This document shows positions 14,301 through 29,300 of a stretch of DNA of 64,000 nucleotides, in pieces. The stretch lies in contig OY978525.1 of assembly GCA_963854835.1 (NCBI GenBank), positions 93,400,136-93,464,135 on the forward strand. Direction: 5' to 3'. Source of the DNA: Megamerina dolium. Taxonomy: Eukaryota; Arthropoda; Insecta; Diptera; Megamerinidae. Under the pieces are notes generated by a model. It was not told the origin of the DNA, searched no databases, and saw only the letters and a list, made by a program, of their open reading frames with translations. Both the position numbers and the translations under genes were made by a program. Numbering within the stretch: position 1 is the first letter of the stretch; every line of letters begins with the position of its first letter.

Positions 14301-17300
14301 TTGTGAATACGATAATCATCGACTACTGTGCATGTTTGTACGTGGTATGGAAACAATTTCATGTGCTCAAATAGTTGCTCATTATTATTCCATTATTTAA
14401 AGGAAATATTTCCAATTACGAGATATTTCTATTTCCTTTGGAAGTGTATGTCTACATTTTAAGAATTTAAGTATGTTATTACATATTCCCACGATCAAAT
14501 AAATCTATATTTGTTAATGTTTTCTTTTTTCTTCATTTCTTAGGACTCAGAGGCACGACGTTTAAAACGTGGTCATGTACTCACCGAACTCTTGGAAACG
14601 GAACGTATATACGTAACCGAAATGAGCTCAATATTGAGGGTAAGTACTTGTAGTGCATATTAATTTGGGGAGAAAGTATGGGTTATTTTCACAGCAAATG
14701 AGAAAACTATCGACTACAATGCTGTATTTAACAGTTGACAGAAACATTTATATATTGAAATTTGTTTTGAGTTGCAATAATTAGCAAAATTAAGTAAAAA
14801 GCTGAACGAGGTACGTTGAACGAGGGCAAGACGAAATACCTAGTGTCAACAAAATAAAGAGTCCCAGCATCTTGGACAGCACGTCACTGTTGATAACTAC
14901 GCCATTGAAATAGTGAAGATCTTTATCTATCTTAGAACCAGCATCAACAACTGTAATGACGTCAGCCTCGAGATCATGAGTAGGATAACTCCTGCTAACA
15001 GGTGTTACTTTGGGCTGAGTAAGCTATTGAGTAGTCGAGCCCTCACTCGAAGAACGAAAACTACACTCTACAAGTCTCTCATCATGCCTGTTCTCACATA
15101 TGGCTCAGAAGCCTGGCAAATTTCCACCACGGATGAGAGGATGCTTGGAGTTTTCGAGAGAAAATTCCTACGTAAGATCTTCGAACCTATTTGCAATGAT
15201 GGCGAGTAATGACTAAGGTACAACCATGATCTGTACGCTGACATTTACATAGTCAGGCGAATCAAAATCCAGCAGCTGCTCTGGCTAGGTCATGCCGAGC
15301 GAATGAAAGAAGACGCTCCAGCGAAGAGGGTATTTAATTCCGCACCCGCTGGAGGACGCAGAAGAAGAAGAAGACCAAACCTTCGTTGGAAGGACCAAGT
15401 GTTGGGTAACCTGGCGACGCTTGGAATATCCAACTGGCGCCAGCAAGGCGAAGGCCTTGATAACAGGTGATGTAAAATATACCACATATTCTGCGAAAAA
15501 ATTGTGGATTCTCCGAGAGAAAGCTACAAAGACAATAGCAAAACCAAGACTGACAAATAGCATGGATGCTTGGAGTGGAAGTGATGGAATCATAAATCAT
15601 GAGATTGCCAAATCATTGATTCTGCAAACAGCTAACTGCAATTGAGACGAAGAATTGAAAAAACACGATGACTGGGCAAACATTTTGGGAGCTCATGTGA
15701 GTTTTTCGACCAAAAATGTTCTATTCTACAATACAATATATAGTAAAATCGTTGCCAACACATCATCTCCGCAATTTGACGGAAAAAATTTCGATACTAT
15801 TGCCCAACCCAATATATACAATATATATACAATATACATGAAATTTAGCACACGTTTTCATATAATTACTCATATTACCTCCTGTAATTATTAAATTGCA
15901 TTATAGTTAGTTCATTTACGATGCTTAATTCATCGGAAATTAGAGCAGAATAGCCACGACCATGAAATGCAATAATAATGTGCATGTAGGTGATGGTTGT
16001 GGTTGCGGTGAGGATTGTGTAAATGTTGATGGTCACTGAACTACTTATTTAACTTTTCTTTATTGTAATTTGTCTATTTTTTAATTTAATCAAGAAATAA
16101 TTTCTTATGGCGCTAGCGGTATTCTATACGATAACGTTGCTTGCAAAAAAGATGCGCCAACAAAAAATTTCATTAGAAATGTAATAGTTATTAAAGAGAG
16201 TTTCCAAAGAGTATCAAATATTTATTTATATAGTTAGGTATGTTTATCTATGTCGCACTTGAATGCTTACAATTTTAATCAGTGCATTAAACTTTACAAC
16301 AATTGCACTTATAATTTGCCAACGTCTCACATATATAAATATACATACATATATGAGTGTTAGAAGCGATGTATAAGTAAATCAAAATATTATACCATAT
16401 ACTACTGTTTTGGTATCGCCATTACAATACGATCAGCCAAGAGACACGATCATTTTGTAACAAGTGCTTACGGCAGACAGAAGTGAAAAACTTTCGAGTG
16501 TGAATTGTGAAGAAAAGAAAAAAAAACATTTTCAAAAATAAATAAATAAACAAAGCCATTGTTGTCGCCAATAGTCATTCAATAATAATCTTATTCATCG
16601 AATATCGTTCACTTATTTGCATACATTTGCATTATGCGTTACGGTGGCTATGATTTACGTAAGGCCTCGAAATCGAAATCACCATCATCGCATGGTTCTT
16701 TTCGCATGAAAAATGTACAAAATACAGCTAGTAATATTGTTGGTAAATTTAATATGAAAATTAGCGATTCAGTGCGCCGTTTAAAATCACATCGATCCAG
16801 TCGAGAATCACCATTATCATTTCAAGGATCACTCTTTGAGGATGAACTTTTACTCTCTGGTGATACGAATGTACGCTATAATCCTGATGATTTTCGTCCG
16901 AATTTCCGTTTTAAATTCACCAGCGATGATAAATGCAATTATGTATTCGGTCCGAGTTTGTGTAATTTTTCCGCACAAAATGTACTCAATGGAAAGTCAA
17001 CAATCAAAATCATCAACACCTTCAAAGAGATCGAACAAAGTAACAGCACTGCTAGTAGTAGTAATGATGACAATGCAGCGCCAAATAGTCTACAGTTGTT
17101 AAGGGATGAACGAAAGACGATTTTCAAGGAACTTATCGAACTTTCAAGTTGTGATGAATCGCTCGAATATCGTTTGGTTAAGGATTATTTGGAAAGTAAT
17201 TCCTATTCGGAAATTGAGAATGATTTGGAATTTAAAAATTATCTACAACGTAAAAACTATACTGATATACTTGAATATCTAAATGATACAGAGCCAAAAA

Positions 17301-20300
17301 GTCTAACATCGATATCATCCTCGATTGCAAGGGCACAATCGGTATTGGGTAAAAGTTCATTGAACAATGCCAAAGTATTGTCAACGCCAAAGTTGTTAAA
17401 ATTTAGCAAAACCATGCCAGAATTCTATCGGCATATGTGTAATTCATGTCGTTCGAATGTTTATAAGACAAAATCGAATTGCATTGAAAACAATCTGAAT
17501 TCACCACCATCATCATCATCATCATCATCATTATTGTCGTCGTCGTCGTCGTCATCGGCATTATCGGCATCATCGTCACCATCAAATGTAACAACAAAAC
17601 CAAACGAAAAAACCAACCGACCGAAAACAAATATTTTTACTAGTTCATATCGTGAAATTATGAAATTCTGTAATGATTTTTTCGAACAGAGTTTCAAAGG
17701 TGAAAGTTTTGATTTGCCCAAATTTACATATGCGAAATTTAAAGAGCATAAATATGAGCGTGTCATAAAAGACTTTATTGGCACGCAAGGTTACAGCAAT
17801 GTGGAAGAATATATTGAGGATAAATTTGGACAATTTATAACACATGAACTGTCAACATATTGCCGCGAGAGCAACAACGATTCGAATCAAGCAGCATATG
17901 TAATTTGTTTTTTTCATTTGTTTCTACTTTTTTCGATTTTATCCATTTATTGGAGATTGTATAATTTCAATAATCGATTAATCGATTAAAAATTATCGTT
18001 ACGATTTTTATCATAATAGAATAATCGTTAGCATAATAGCATCGGTTATTAAAATAACCGAATACAACATTAATCGGTACATATATTTATTCATACTAAT
18101 GCTTTTCTTCTTACAGGGATATTTCGATCAAATGCAATCAGAGGAAATGATGCATCTGGTACCAGCCAGTCTGCAAGGCAAAGAGGATATATTATTTGGA
18201 AATCTGCATGAATTATACAGCTTTCACAATGAAGTCTTCCTTAAAGATTTAGAAAATTGCATTTCTACAACAGAATTAGTTGCACTTTGTTTTGTACAAC
18301 GGGTAAGGCAATTTGATAGATATTGTATGCATACTGATTACTTTTATTTATTAACTATACATTTCTTTTTTCTCTTTTCTTCTCCTTCTTCTTTTTCATT
18401 CTTCATCATTATCTAGCGCGATACATTCTATCGCTTATACTCATTCTACTGCCAAAATATACCACGTTCTGAACGTTTACGTGAGACACTCGTGGATACA
18501 CATCTATTCTTGCAAGAATGCCAAAAACGATTGGGACATAAATTACCCTTGGCTGCATATCTATTGAAACCTGTACAGCGTATTACAAAATATCAACTAT
18601 TGCTGAAAGATCTATTACGCTTTAGCGATAGTGGCAGTTGTACAAAAGAATTACAAAAAGCTTTAGATTGTATGCTGATCGTATTGAAATGTGTAAATGA
18701 TTCAATGCATCAAGTGGCAATCACTGGATTTCCGGTAATTTTCAATAGAAATAAGACTGAGTGTCAATACAAATATCAACTTTGAATGAGATATTGTATA
18801 GATTACAAATTAAAAATCATGGCCCATTCGAAATTTACGATCAAAATAAAACAATAAATAGTTTGATCAATAGATTCCAAAGACAACTTATCCCGAATTT
18901 CAATTGCTTACCTAAGATATTGCATCGCCTGATAAAATAAATAGTTGTCATTCAAAGAAATTCTTTTGGATTAGCTGCACCGGTTTGGAATCCACAATAT
19001 TGTTACGTTTTTATTCTGTGAACGTTTAATTCTATTTGAATTACCTTGTTCGATCACTGGATTCTGTTAATGATAACTGCAACACTTATTTTATACAACT
19101 ATATACAGCAACAATTTATTTAATAATCTCTATTTACAATCAACACTGTTTACAATCAACTATTTACTATAACACTTAAATGTACTTGCAACTTTTGCCT
19201 CTGTATCAATGTTTTCGCAATCACGTTCTGAATTAGATTGATTGTCAATTCTCAACACTGGCTCTATTTATACTCTGTTGGCAACACCCCAGAATCTTCC
19301 TTTATCGAGATTCTTCTCTTCCTTTCTCGTTGGCTTGTTCTGGTTATCGTTTATTTCTTTTTGTTGACATTCGTTTCGATGCTGCCAATAGTGTCAGTCA
19401 CAATAGTGATGAGTAACCAACTATCGATACTCGTTACACTGCCCTCCTCTTAACCTTGTTCGTCCCGAACAAGCTTTTATACTTCCCCTCGATATGGCGC
19501 AAGTCGCTCCAAGTGCACTACTTTAAACTTTGCTCTTTTATTCCAGGCACGTTGAATACGATACACTACGTCATTTATCTTTGCTATAATCTCATATGGT
19601 CCTTCCCAATGAGTCTGTAGTTTAGGGGACAGGCCTTTCTTTCGTTGTGGATTATGAAGCATTACAAGCTCTCCTTCATAGAATCCTTTTGAATTTGCTT
19701 TCAAGTCATACCTGGCCTTCATCTTATCGCTTATCATCTGCGACCGCTCTCTGATGAACCGATGTACTTCATCCAACTGTTCCCGCTTTTCGCTAGTATA
19801 ATTACCTTCGGTTGATCTCGTTGGTGTTACGACTCCAAATTTTAAATCAGCTGGCAGTCTTAACTCGTTTCCAAAAATTGCCATTGCCGGTGTAGTAGCC
19901 GTCGTATCATGTTGTGCGCATCGATATGCCATGAGGAACATTGGTATATGTACATCCCAGTCTCTTTGGTATTTATCTACGACTTTTCTCAAATATTCCT
20001 CCAAGGTACGGTTAAATCGTTCTACCATGCCATCAGATTGTGGATGCAAAGGTGTTGTACGAGTTTTGTATATACCCAGCATACGGCATATCTCTTGGAA
20101 TACAACTGATTCGAAATTTCGACCTTGGTCTGAGTGTAACTCCATCGGTACACCAAAACGAGTAACCCATTGGTTGACGAATACATCCGCAACTGTACTA
20201 GCTTCCTGATTTGGAATGGGGTATACTTCAGGCCATTTACTGAAGTAATCTATAACCACCAGAACATACTTGTTTCCTGCGTTGCTTATTGGAAATGGCC

Positions 20301-23300
20301 CAGCTATGTCCATAGCAATTCGCTCAAATGGAGCACCCACGGTGTATTGGTGCATCTTACCTCGACTTTTCTTAGTGGGACCTTTGGCCATTGCACATTG
20401 CTTACATTTCCGAATCCAATCAGCGACATGGTCATGACATCCAACCCAATAAAATCGGTTCTTTATTTTCTCGACGGTTTTGGTGATTCCCAAATGCCCT
20501 CCACTGGAGGCATTGTGATACTCAGCTATCACTTCATTTATTCTCGCCTTGGGTACCACTAGAAGATCATTAGTGATTTTTCCATCCACACTTTCCCATG
20601 CTCGGAATAAACATCCGTCTCGTAAGTGCAGGCTTTGCCACTGCGCCCAGTATGCCTTTGCTATTGGACTCTCATTAGCCATTTCTTGCCAATCTGGACG
20701 TATGCCCTGCTCCTTGTATTCCATAATCTTTACGAGATCTGGGTCGTTCCGCTGATCTTCTTGCACTCGTTCGGTGGTCCATGACTCCTCCGGCAATATA
20801 TTTGTAAGTCGTACGTCGACAATGTGCTCCTTGCTTTCCACTCGAGAACAATGTTTACATTCCATTTTGCAAGGACGACGAGATAGAGCATCCGCGTTGC
20901 CGTGATGTCCTCCTTTACGATGTTCGATGGTAAAATGATAACTCTGCAGCCTTTCAATCCAGCGCGCCAATTGTCCTTCTGGGTTTTTAAATTGCAATAA
21001 CCACCTTAGCGCTGAGTGGTCAGTTCGTAGATGAAATGACTGACCGTACAAGTATTTATGGAAATACTTTACACATTCCAGTATTGCGAGCAACTCTCTT
21101 CGTGTGACACAGTAATTTCTTTCTGGCTTCGACAGGATTTTACTGTAGTAAGCTATTACTTTTTCTTGCCCATCTATGATCTGAGAGAGCACACCACCTA
21201 TTCCATAGCCACTCGCATCTGTGTCCAACACAAACTTTTGACCAGGTACTGGATACGCTAATATTGGTGCTGAACAGAGTTTTTCTTTCAGCTGTTCGAA
21301 TGCTTTCTGTTGGTCCTCGCCCCACACAAATGGTTTGTTCTTTCTTGTCAACTCATGCAGACTGCTGGCGATGTTTGCAAATCCAGGAACAAATCGTCTA
21401 TAGTAGGTGCATAAGCCTAGGAAGCTTCTTAGCTCGTGAAGATTCGACGGAATAGGCCATTCTTGAACTGCTGCTACTTTCTCCTCGTCGGTACGTACCC
21501 CTTCTGTTGTTACTTTATGACCAAGATATTTAACTTCTTGCCTGAAGAGTGAACACTTTTTCATATTCAGTTTAAGCCCTGCTGATTGTATACGCTCAAA
21601 TACTTCTTTCAACTTTTCCAGGTGGTCGTTAAAATCTTTTCCCATCACAATAATGTCATCGAGATACACCAAGCACGTTTTCCAGTGTAGTCCTCTGAGT
21701 ACACGCTCCATCAAACGTTCGAAAGTAGCTGGCGCATTGCATAAACCAAATGGCATGACTGTAAATTGCCATAGACCATCGCCAATACTGAAAGCTGTTT
21801 TCTCTTTGTCTTCCTTACCAAGTTCCACTTGCCAGTAGCCACTTTGCAAATCAAGAGTTGAGAACCACTTCGCACCAGATAGTGTGTCCAGAGTGTCATC
21901 GATTCTTGGCAGTGGATAGCTGTCTTTTTTCGTAATATCATTTAGCTTTCTGTAATCCACACAGAATCGAGTACTTCCATCCTTCTTCTTTACCAGCACA
22001 ACTGGTGAACTCCATGGACTCGCTGATGGTTGAATAACACCTTGTTTCTGCATATCGGAAATCAGCTTAATGGCTTCGTCTCTTTTGGCCAATGGAACTC
22101 GTCGTGGTGCTTGACGAATTGGTCTAGAATCACCGGTGTCAATGTGATGCTTCACGATGGTTGTTCGTCCTCCAGTTTTTCCATTTGAAGAAAATATTGA
22201 ACAGTACTTCTCCAATACTTGTAAAGCCTTTTCTTTTTGCTGTTTGGTAAGCACACCTGCCCATTCCTCCATCTGTGCTTTTATTTCCGCCTTGCCAGTT
22301 CCTGATCTTCCACTTTTTATCGACGAACCCTTTTCGCAGTCTACTACGGCAGTAACTTCCTGGCAATGACCAATCACCATTCCTTTCTTTACAACTGTAG
22401 ATGTATTAGTTGGATTTAAAATTCGCACCGGTACTATTCCATTTTCTTTAGGTTCTACTAACGTCCTACCAAGTATGATGTTTTTATTCGTTATTTCTTT
22501 ATCTGCTTCCACCAGCCACAACTTGCCTGTCCCATCATCCACATTCATCTGTGCCCATATCACCGCTTCTGATTTTGCTGGAACCTCTTGGCGTTGACAT
22601 GCCAGTACTCGTTTGATGTTCCCACTACGCTTGTAACCGATGTTCAATGGTAGTTCGACATTTGCATAGCGCAGTATCCGTTGATTTAAATCTAACGTAA
22701 ATCCGTTGTCAATCATAAAATCAACACCAATTATTACGTCATCGATGATGTCAGCCACAATGAATTCATGTTCCCACGTGTAATTTCCAATAGATACTCG
22801 TTTCTTTATCTTACCCAGAATTTGTGCATCCTCACCCGTTGCTGTACGCAATTTTATTCCCATTAAAGGCTCAAACCTCTTTACCAAATCGCTCTTGATT
22901 ATAGAATGTGATGCACCAGTGTCCAGGGTTAACATGAATTCCATATTGTCCAATTTTCCATCAATAGTCAAGCTGCTTGGCACACGCTGTAGTTGTGAAA
23001 TGTGAATGATGGGGCAACCCACTGTTGGAGTCAGTTCACGCCCCGCTGAACTGACTCGATTTAGTTTAACGATGGATTTGTGTTAGTGGAGCGATCGCTA
23101 TCCACCTTATTCTCCTTCTTTTGTCTTCCTGGAGAATTGGATCTTGATCGCTTTCGTCGTAGACGGCAGTCACGCGCCATGTGTCCTGGTTTGTCGCAAA
23201 TAAAGCACTTACCAGTAAATTTGTTTTCGCGTCGACCTGTTGTTCTTCCTTCAGGCTGCACTACAGATTTGAATGCTTGACACACTGCTTCAACCAGATC

Positions 23301-26300
23301 TGCTGTTTCTGTTTCTAGTTGGCGTACCCGTGGCATTGGTCGACACATCAAACTGGCGGCTTCAAACGTCAAGGCACTACTGACTGTTTCGGCATAAGTA
23401 TTCCTTGGTGACATGACTAGGGCACGCTTTGTCTCTCCATCACGTATGCCATCTATGAAAGCCTCTATTTTGATTTTTTCGACAAACTCTTCCGAATTAC
23501 CGGAGAACGCTAGATGACATAAGCGCTCAATATCGGAAGCGAATTCCTGAAGGCTCTCATTACTCCGTTGCACTCGCGATCTCAATTCAACTCGATGTAA
23601 TTGCCTCTTGTATTCATTTCCATATTTTCGCTGGAGTGTGTCCATCAGTGACTGATAGCTACCACGATCTTTTTCTGGAACCATCTGTAACACTTCGGAA
23701 GCATTACCTTTTAATGCGACTATTAAAGCAGCAGTCTTGTCGCTATCATCCCATTGATTCTTCGAAGCTGTTGTCTCGAATTGAAGCTTGAAGATATTGA
23801 ATGGCGTGCTTCCGTCAAATGTTGGTGGCTTTAGTTTGATTGTGCTTGAATCTCGAATCACTGATGTGGCTGGTCCATTTATTTTTAGTTGGTTGAGATC
23901 GTGCTGTAATTTCTCGAACTTATCTTCCAAATCATCTACATGTTCCTTTAAATCCGTGACCTTTTCATTAATGGTTCCGGAAATTTCCTGAAATCTAAGT
24001 TCAATTCCTTTTTGTAGATTTTCGATGACGTGTTCTTGGCGAGCCGAATGTTCTTGAAGCTTGGAGTCAATGCGAGATGCATTTTCTTGTAGCTGTTGTT
24101 GCTGCTGTTGCATCATGGTTTTCATGAATTCCATGAGTTGACCACTCGAATCTATTTTGCTCTCTTCCTCAGCGTGCACAACTGCTTGTATATCGGCTTC
24201 CTCGAAGAACTCATGTTCTTCTACATTAATTCCCTTAGCCTCCATAGCTTGCCTCAGCCTCACCAGCAGTTCCGCCTTTGCACCTGATGACGATAGATTC
24301 ATCTCTACCAACAGCTTTTTAAGCTGGTCCACTTTTAGTTGGTCAATTTTCACCATCTTTACAGAATCCCACTTCTGACACCAATTGTTACGTTTTTATT
24401 CTGTGAACGTTTAATTCTATTTGAATTACCTTGTTCGATCACTGGATTCTGTTAATGATAACTGCAACACTTATTTTATACAACTATATACAGCAACAAT
24501 TTATTTAATAATCTCTATTTACAATCAACACTGTTTACAATCAACTATTTACTATAACACTTAAATGTACTTGCAACTTTTGCCTCTGTATCAATGTTTT
24601 CGCAATCACGTTCTGAATTAGATTGATTGTCAATTCTCAACACTGGCTCTATTTATACTCTGTTGGCGACACCCCAGAATCTTCCTTTATCGAGATTCTT
24701 CTCTTCCTTTCTCGTTGGCTTGTTCTGGTTATCGTTTATTTCTTTTTGTTGACATTCGTTTCGATGCTGCCAATAGTGTCAGTCACAATAGTGATGAGTA
24801 ACCAACTATCGATACTCGTTACAATATTATGCCCAGAGAGACAAACTAATAAATAGTGAGCTACGGTATTCTCTGAACAGAATCCAGGTCCATCCATTAG
24901 TCGATTATAGTCAGTAAGAGCTCTTTCAAGGACAATAAAATGAATTTTTATAAAAAAAAATATGCAGCACAAAACGAAGTTATAGAGAATTATAATTTTC
25001 GAGATATTTTGTTTTTTTTTTTTTTAATTTTCAACTTAAATTAATATCAAATCACTTGTCGGCATAAAATAACGATCTTTCTCACTCGAATATGATCCAA
25101 ATAATCGTATGTGCCGAGTTTCAGTCCTATAACTTTATATATTCCTGTACAAAGTACAGTTGAGAATATACTTTTGTATGAGAGGCAAGTATGGTTTTTA
25201 TCCGATTCAGCCCATTTTCGAGTATGCCAATTAGTTGGCAAATATAATTGTGTAGACTAAGTTTCAGCTTGATAAAATTATATTTTTGCGCTCAAAGTGT
25301 GATTAAACACATTGGACAACATACTTTTGTATGGGAGGTAGGTGTAGTTTTCATGCGATTCCGCCCATTTTCTAATATATCAATTTCGTGATAAGTGAAA
25401 TATTAAATACCAACTTTTAGTTTTGATATATTTTATATTTTCGTCCTTAAAGTGTGAAAACACACATTTAGCAAAATAGTTTTGCATCGGTACTTTTTAT
25501 TTTTGTCGTTAAAAAAGTCAGGCGAAATTTTGATTTATTGAAAAATCTGAAAATTTTCATACGAACCTGGTTATAAATTTCGCATAGTGTGCCATTATTT
25601 TTAAATATACAACCAGTGGTTTGAAAAAAAAAAAACAATTTTTTATTTTTCATTTTAGATATTTTGCTCAGTGTACTCATTGTGAACATTTGTTCTCATT
25701 TATATTTTTTCTACTTCTTCTTATATAGAGTGATCTCTCACAACAAGGTGAACTACTGCTGCAGGACTCATTTCAAGTTTGGTCTGAATCAAAGAAAGAT
25801 ATACGCTTACGTAAAAAACCACAACAACGTCATATATTTCTGTACCAAAAATCAATGCTGTTCTGTAAGCAAACTTCAAAACCAGGTCACAATAAAAGCA
25901 CCTATCAATTTAAGCATTACTTAAAGGTGAGTAAATCAATATGAAAAAGAACTACAAAATAAAACTCAAAAGAAATTGAATTAAAAATAATATACCAAGT
26001 AGGAAGAAAATGTATGACGTCACGATGAGAATGAGAGTTTTTTCTCATCCTTTTCATCTAAACATCGTTGAGCAATGGGATTAACTATTTGCCTATATAG
26101 ACTTGACAATTCTCACACTAAAATGGTGACATTCTCACGTTAATGCATTTGAATTGCATTTTCTACCATTGGTATATCTTTATCTGATGATGGTCTTTAG
26201 CAAATACAATACAATAGAAATTAATTCGAACGATCTCCTTTTCGCCCACAGATGTCACAAATTGGTCTCACCGAATCAGTGCGTGGTGATACAAAACGAT

Positions 26301-29300
26301 TCGAAGTTTGGCTGCAGGGACGTCAAGAGGTGCACACACTGCAGGCACCCACCATTGAGATTAAAAATAAATGGGTAGCCGAAATTAAGCGTGTGCTACT
26401 CAATCAATTGGAAGAGCTGAAAGGTGAAAAAATCAAACAATACGGTTTAAATCATCGTGGCTTAAGGCAGACAACATCATGGGATACACCAAATATACTA
26501 TTGGGTACACCACAACGTACAATCAGTTGTGATGCCTCATCCGAATCATCGAATCGTAATTCGAATTGTAGCAGCAGTGGTGATGATAATTGTATAACAT
26601 CGGGTGCCACTATTATAGCCAATACCAGCACCAGCATTAATAATAGCAACAATGCCAGTACTACCAATACCAGCAGCATTGGTAACATATCCAATGTATC
26701 AGTGGATAAAGAGCAATCTGAAGCATGTGGATGGAGTTCCGATTACTCAAATAGTGAAGATGAAATGTCAATGATTGAAGACAATAACACACCGGTGAGT
26801 GAGTTTGTTATTGTTGTGAATATATTTGCTGTTATTTACAATTTTCACATTTTAATTTTGATTTGATTTGATTTTTTGTATTTTTTATTCAATTTCTTTT
26901 ATTGTAATCATACATCATATAATACAATATGTTGTTGTGTGGGGAAAGTATAAGAAATGCGTACAAAATGTGTACGACAGTAGTAAATTAAATTTAATTT
27001 TCATATAGGAAATTATTTGAATCTTTTCTTCTTTCAAATTACATTTTCACATTTATTTCTTGTGGTTCATGGGTTCATGGATTATTGCAATATTTTTTCT
27101 CATATTAAATTTGATTCAAAAATAATATATTTTTAATATTAGATTAATTTATTGCGCAATTTATTTCATTTCATTTCATTATCATTATTATTTTATTTAT
27201 TTCACTTTTTTTATCTTTTCCCCCTCACATAAATACATACGTCATCTGTTCTTCTTCTATCTATATAGTATCTGATTTTATATGTTTTATATTATTTGTC
27301 TTATTTGATTTTTTTGGGTTCTCTTTTTTACTTTCATGCACAAAACACAAAAATTTCTTAAAACAAACAACTATCAACAAAAAAATATATATATATAATG
27401 TATATCTCACCTTGTATAAAAAAAACAACAACTAAATTGAACATAACCTTTGCAAATCGCAATGCAAAATGCAACAAAATGGTGTCGTGTGATTCATAAA
27501 ATGTATGCGAATATGTTGTATAAATATTGTAAAATACAATACAATCAATTAATCAATCAATCAATCAATCAATCGATCGATCAATATCAACATATACTAC
27601 ATATGAATTGTAGAGATTCATGAATTTTCTGGCACAATGGGCATACAATCATGATGGTGGCTCATATCCGCGTAACAGCAAATCGAATTCGAAATTTTAT
27701 GTTTCGGTTGAGCATTGAAATGATGTTTGAAATTCAAACTATACATGGCAATTCGAATTTACAAAAAAAACAATAAAATGAATTCATAAAAAAAAGAGGA
27801 AAAAATATGTAGTTAAATAAATTGTTAGTACAAAGTTAGTTACATACATTTATTTATGTATACTTACGATATGTAATAAAATGAAATTATAATAGAACAG
27901 TATTTATATGTATGTATGTATGTATGTATAATTCATTAAAGGCGCTATAGATTGGACAATAATGAAGAGACTACTTATTTATCATCTTTTCATTAATACA
28001 TCAATTATTCGTCGTCCATCATAAATATGTTATTGAAAAAGATGTATGTACATTACAATAGTGATAATTTATTATCATTTCATATCGAAATGTCATACAA
28101 TTGTCGTACATTGGTACTAGCAAGATCATTTGTTTGAGCTATTGTATGTAAAAGTAGCATGATCATCTCTTTCGACCACCATTGATTACACTCGACAATC
28201 ATTCGAATATATTGATAAAGTCAAAACCAGCTAACCAATTAGATAGGTCTTAGATTAATGAACCACAAAAATATCTTCATTTTATATTGACTCAGGCTTT
28301 TTTTTTTTTAAATTGGTACAATATATTTTACTGGAGGTATACTTCCCTTTGTGCCGTCGAAGCATTATTTCATACATACAAAATCGTCTTTCCCCTAGTC
28401 TCTTAGTTTCAGTTCATATGGAACCCAATTTCCATTTTTTTTTTATCATAACTATTGTTCTAACTAGAGTACTCCCAATGTTTCAGTAAGCTCTTTCTGA
28501 GTTTGACATGGGTCTTCGTTCAATAAACTCTCCAATTCAGCGTCTTCAAATGTTGCTGACCTTCCCCCACATAGCTTTCCACTGCACTTTTCTTTAGATG
28601 AAAACAAAAGAGCAAAGCTTCCCACGAATGAGATAGGCACCTACTAATTTCAATAGCATAATGCTGTCGCTACGACATGAAGGTTGTTCCCACATTATCC
28701 GATGAAATTTAGTACTACTAATGAACCCTCGAAAATCCTTCAAAAGACCTCTCCTTTATATTTCACATATTTTTCATAATTTTTGGATCTTAACTATAAT
28801 TAATAATTTTCTTGATACCAATTTCTAACCGCTAAGGAAGTTTCACAAAAATAAAAAATTCTGATGAAATAATGGTGATCGATTGGTCCCATGTCCAAAT
28901 TATAAAGCGGATGGATCAAATATTTTCGCACAAGCTCCCGAAATTTCTCTTGGGTCTCTTGACTCTATCTATATGTGGCCTAACATTGTCGGAATGGAAG
29001 ACAAAGACACTCGTGTCGGCCACTTCTGGTCACTCAAATAGATCAATTGTTGATGGTAGATGTTCCCTTTCCAATCTCACCAAATAATCAAAAATATCTT
29101 CCCGGCCGTTAGCTCTGGTTTAGCGACTGTTTGAGTCACTATACCGCACTTTGTCACATTCAAAAAATGAGTCCATTTCATTCCATTTGGCCAATGCTTC
29201 AAATGTGGAAATTTAATCCATCATGATATTTTGGAGGCAGCCAAATATTGTGCGTCTGTTTGGGTCTAACTTTATGCACATAATTTAGAAATATATTGTG

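Larger units (their letters stand above)
19001..24823 (-). mobile_element. Complete Ty3/gypsy LTR retrotransposon
   Basis: 5823 bp with 438-bp LTRs (TGTAAC...GTAACA on the coding strand), a 4-bp target duplication ATAT (18997-19000 and 24824-24827), a tRNA-Leu primer site, gag, pol and a purine tract. The two LTRs differ at one visible base (A at about 19286, G at 24667), so insertion was very recent. No envelope-like frame: pol ends 38 bases before the 3' LTR. A tRNA-Leu primer site and no env fit the mdg3/micropia side of insect gypsy elements, which is an inference. It lies antisense in the RhoGEF intron between DH and PH exons. Confidence 0.97.

Noticed and set aside
17461..17784. 107-codon - strand frame with an aspartate-rich run
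   Set aside because: Shadow of the poly-serine part of the 16634 frame; the acidic run is the complement of TCA/TCG repeats.
20170..20562. 130-codon + strand frame inside the gypsy element
   Set aside because: It is the antisense shadow of the pol reading frame.
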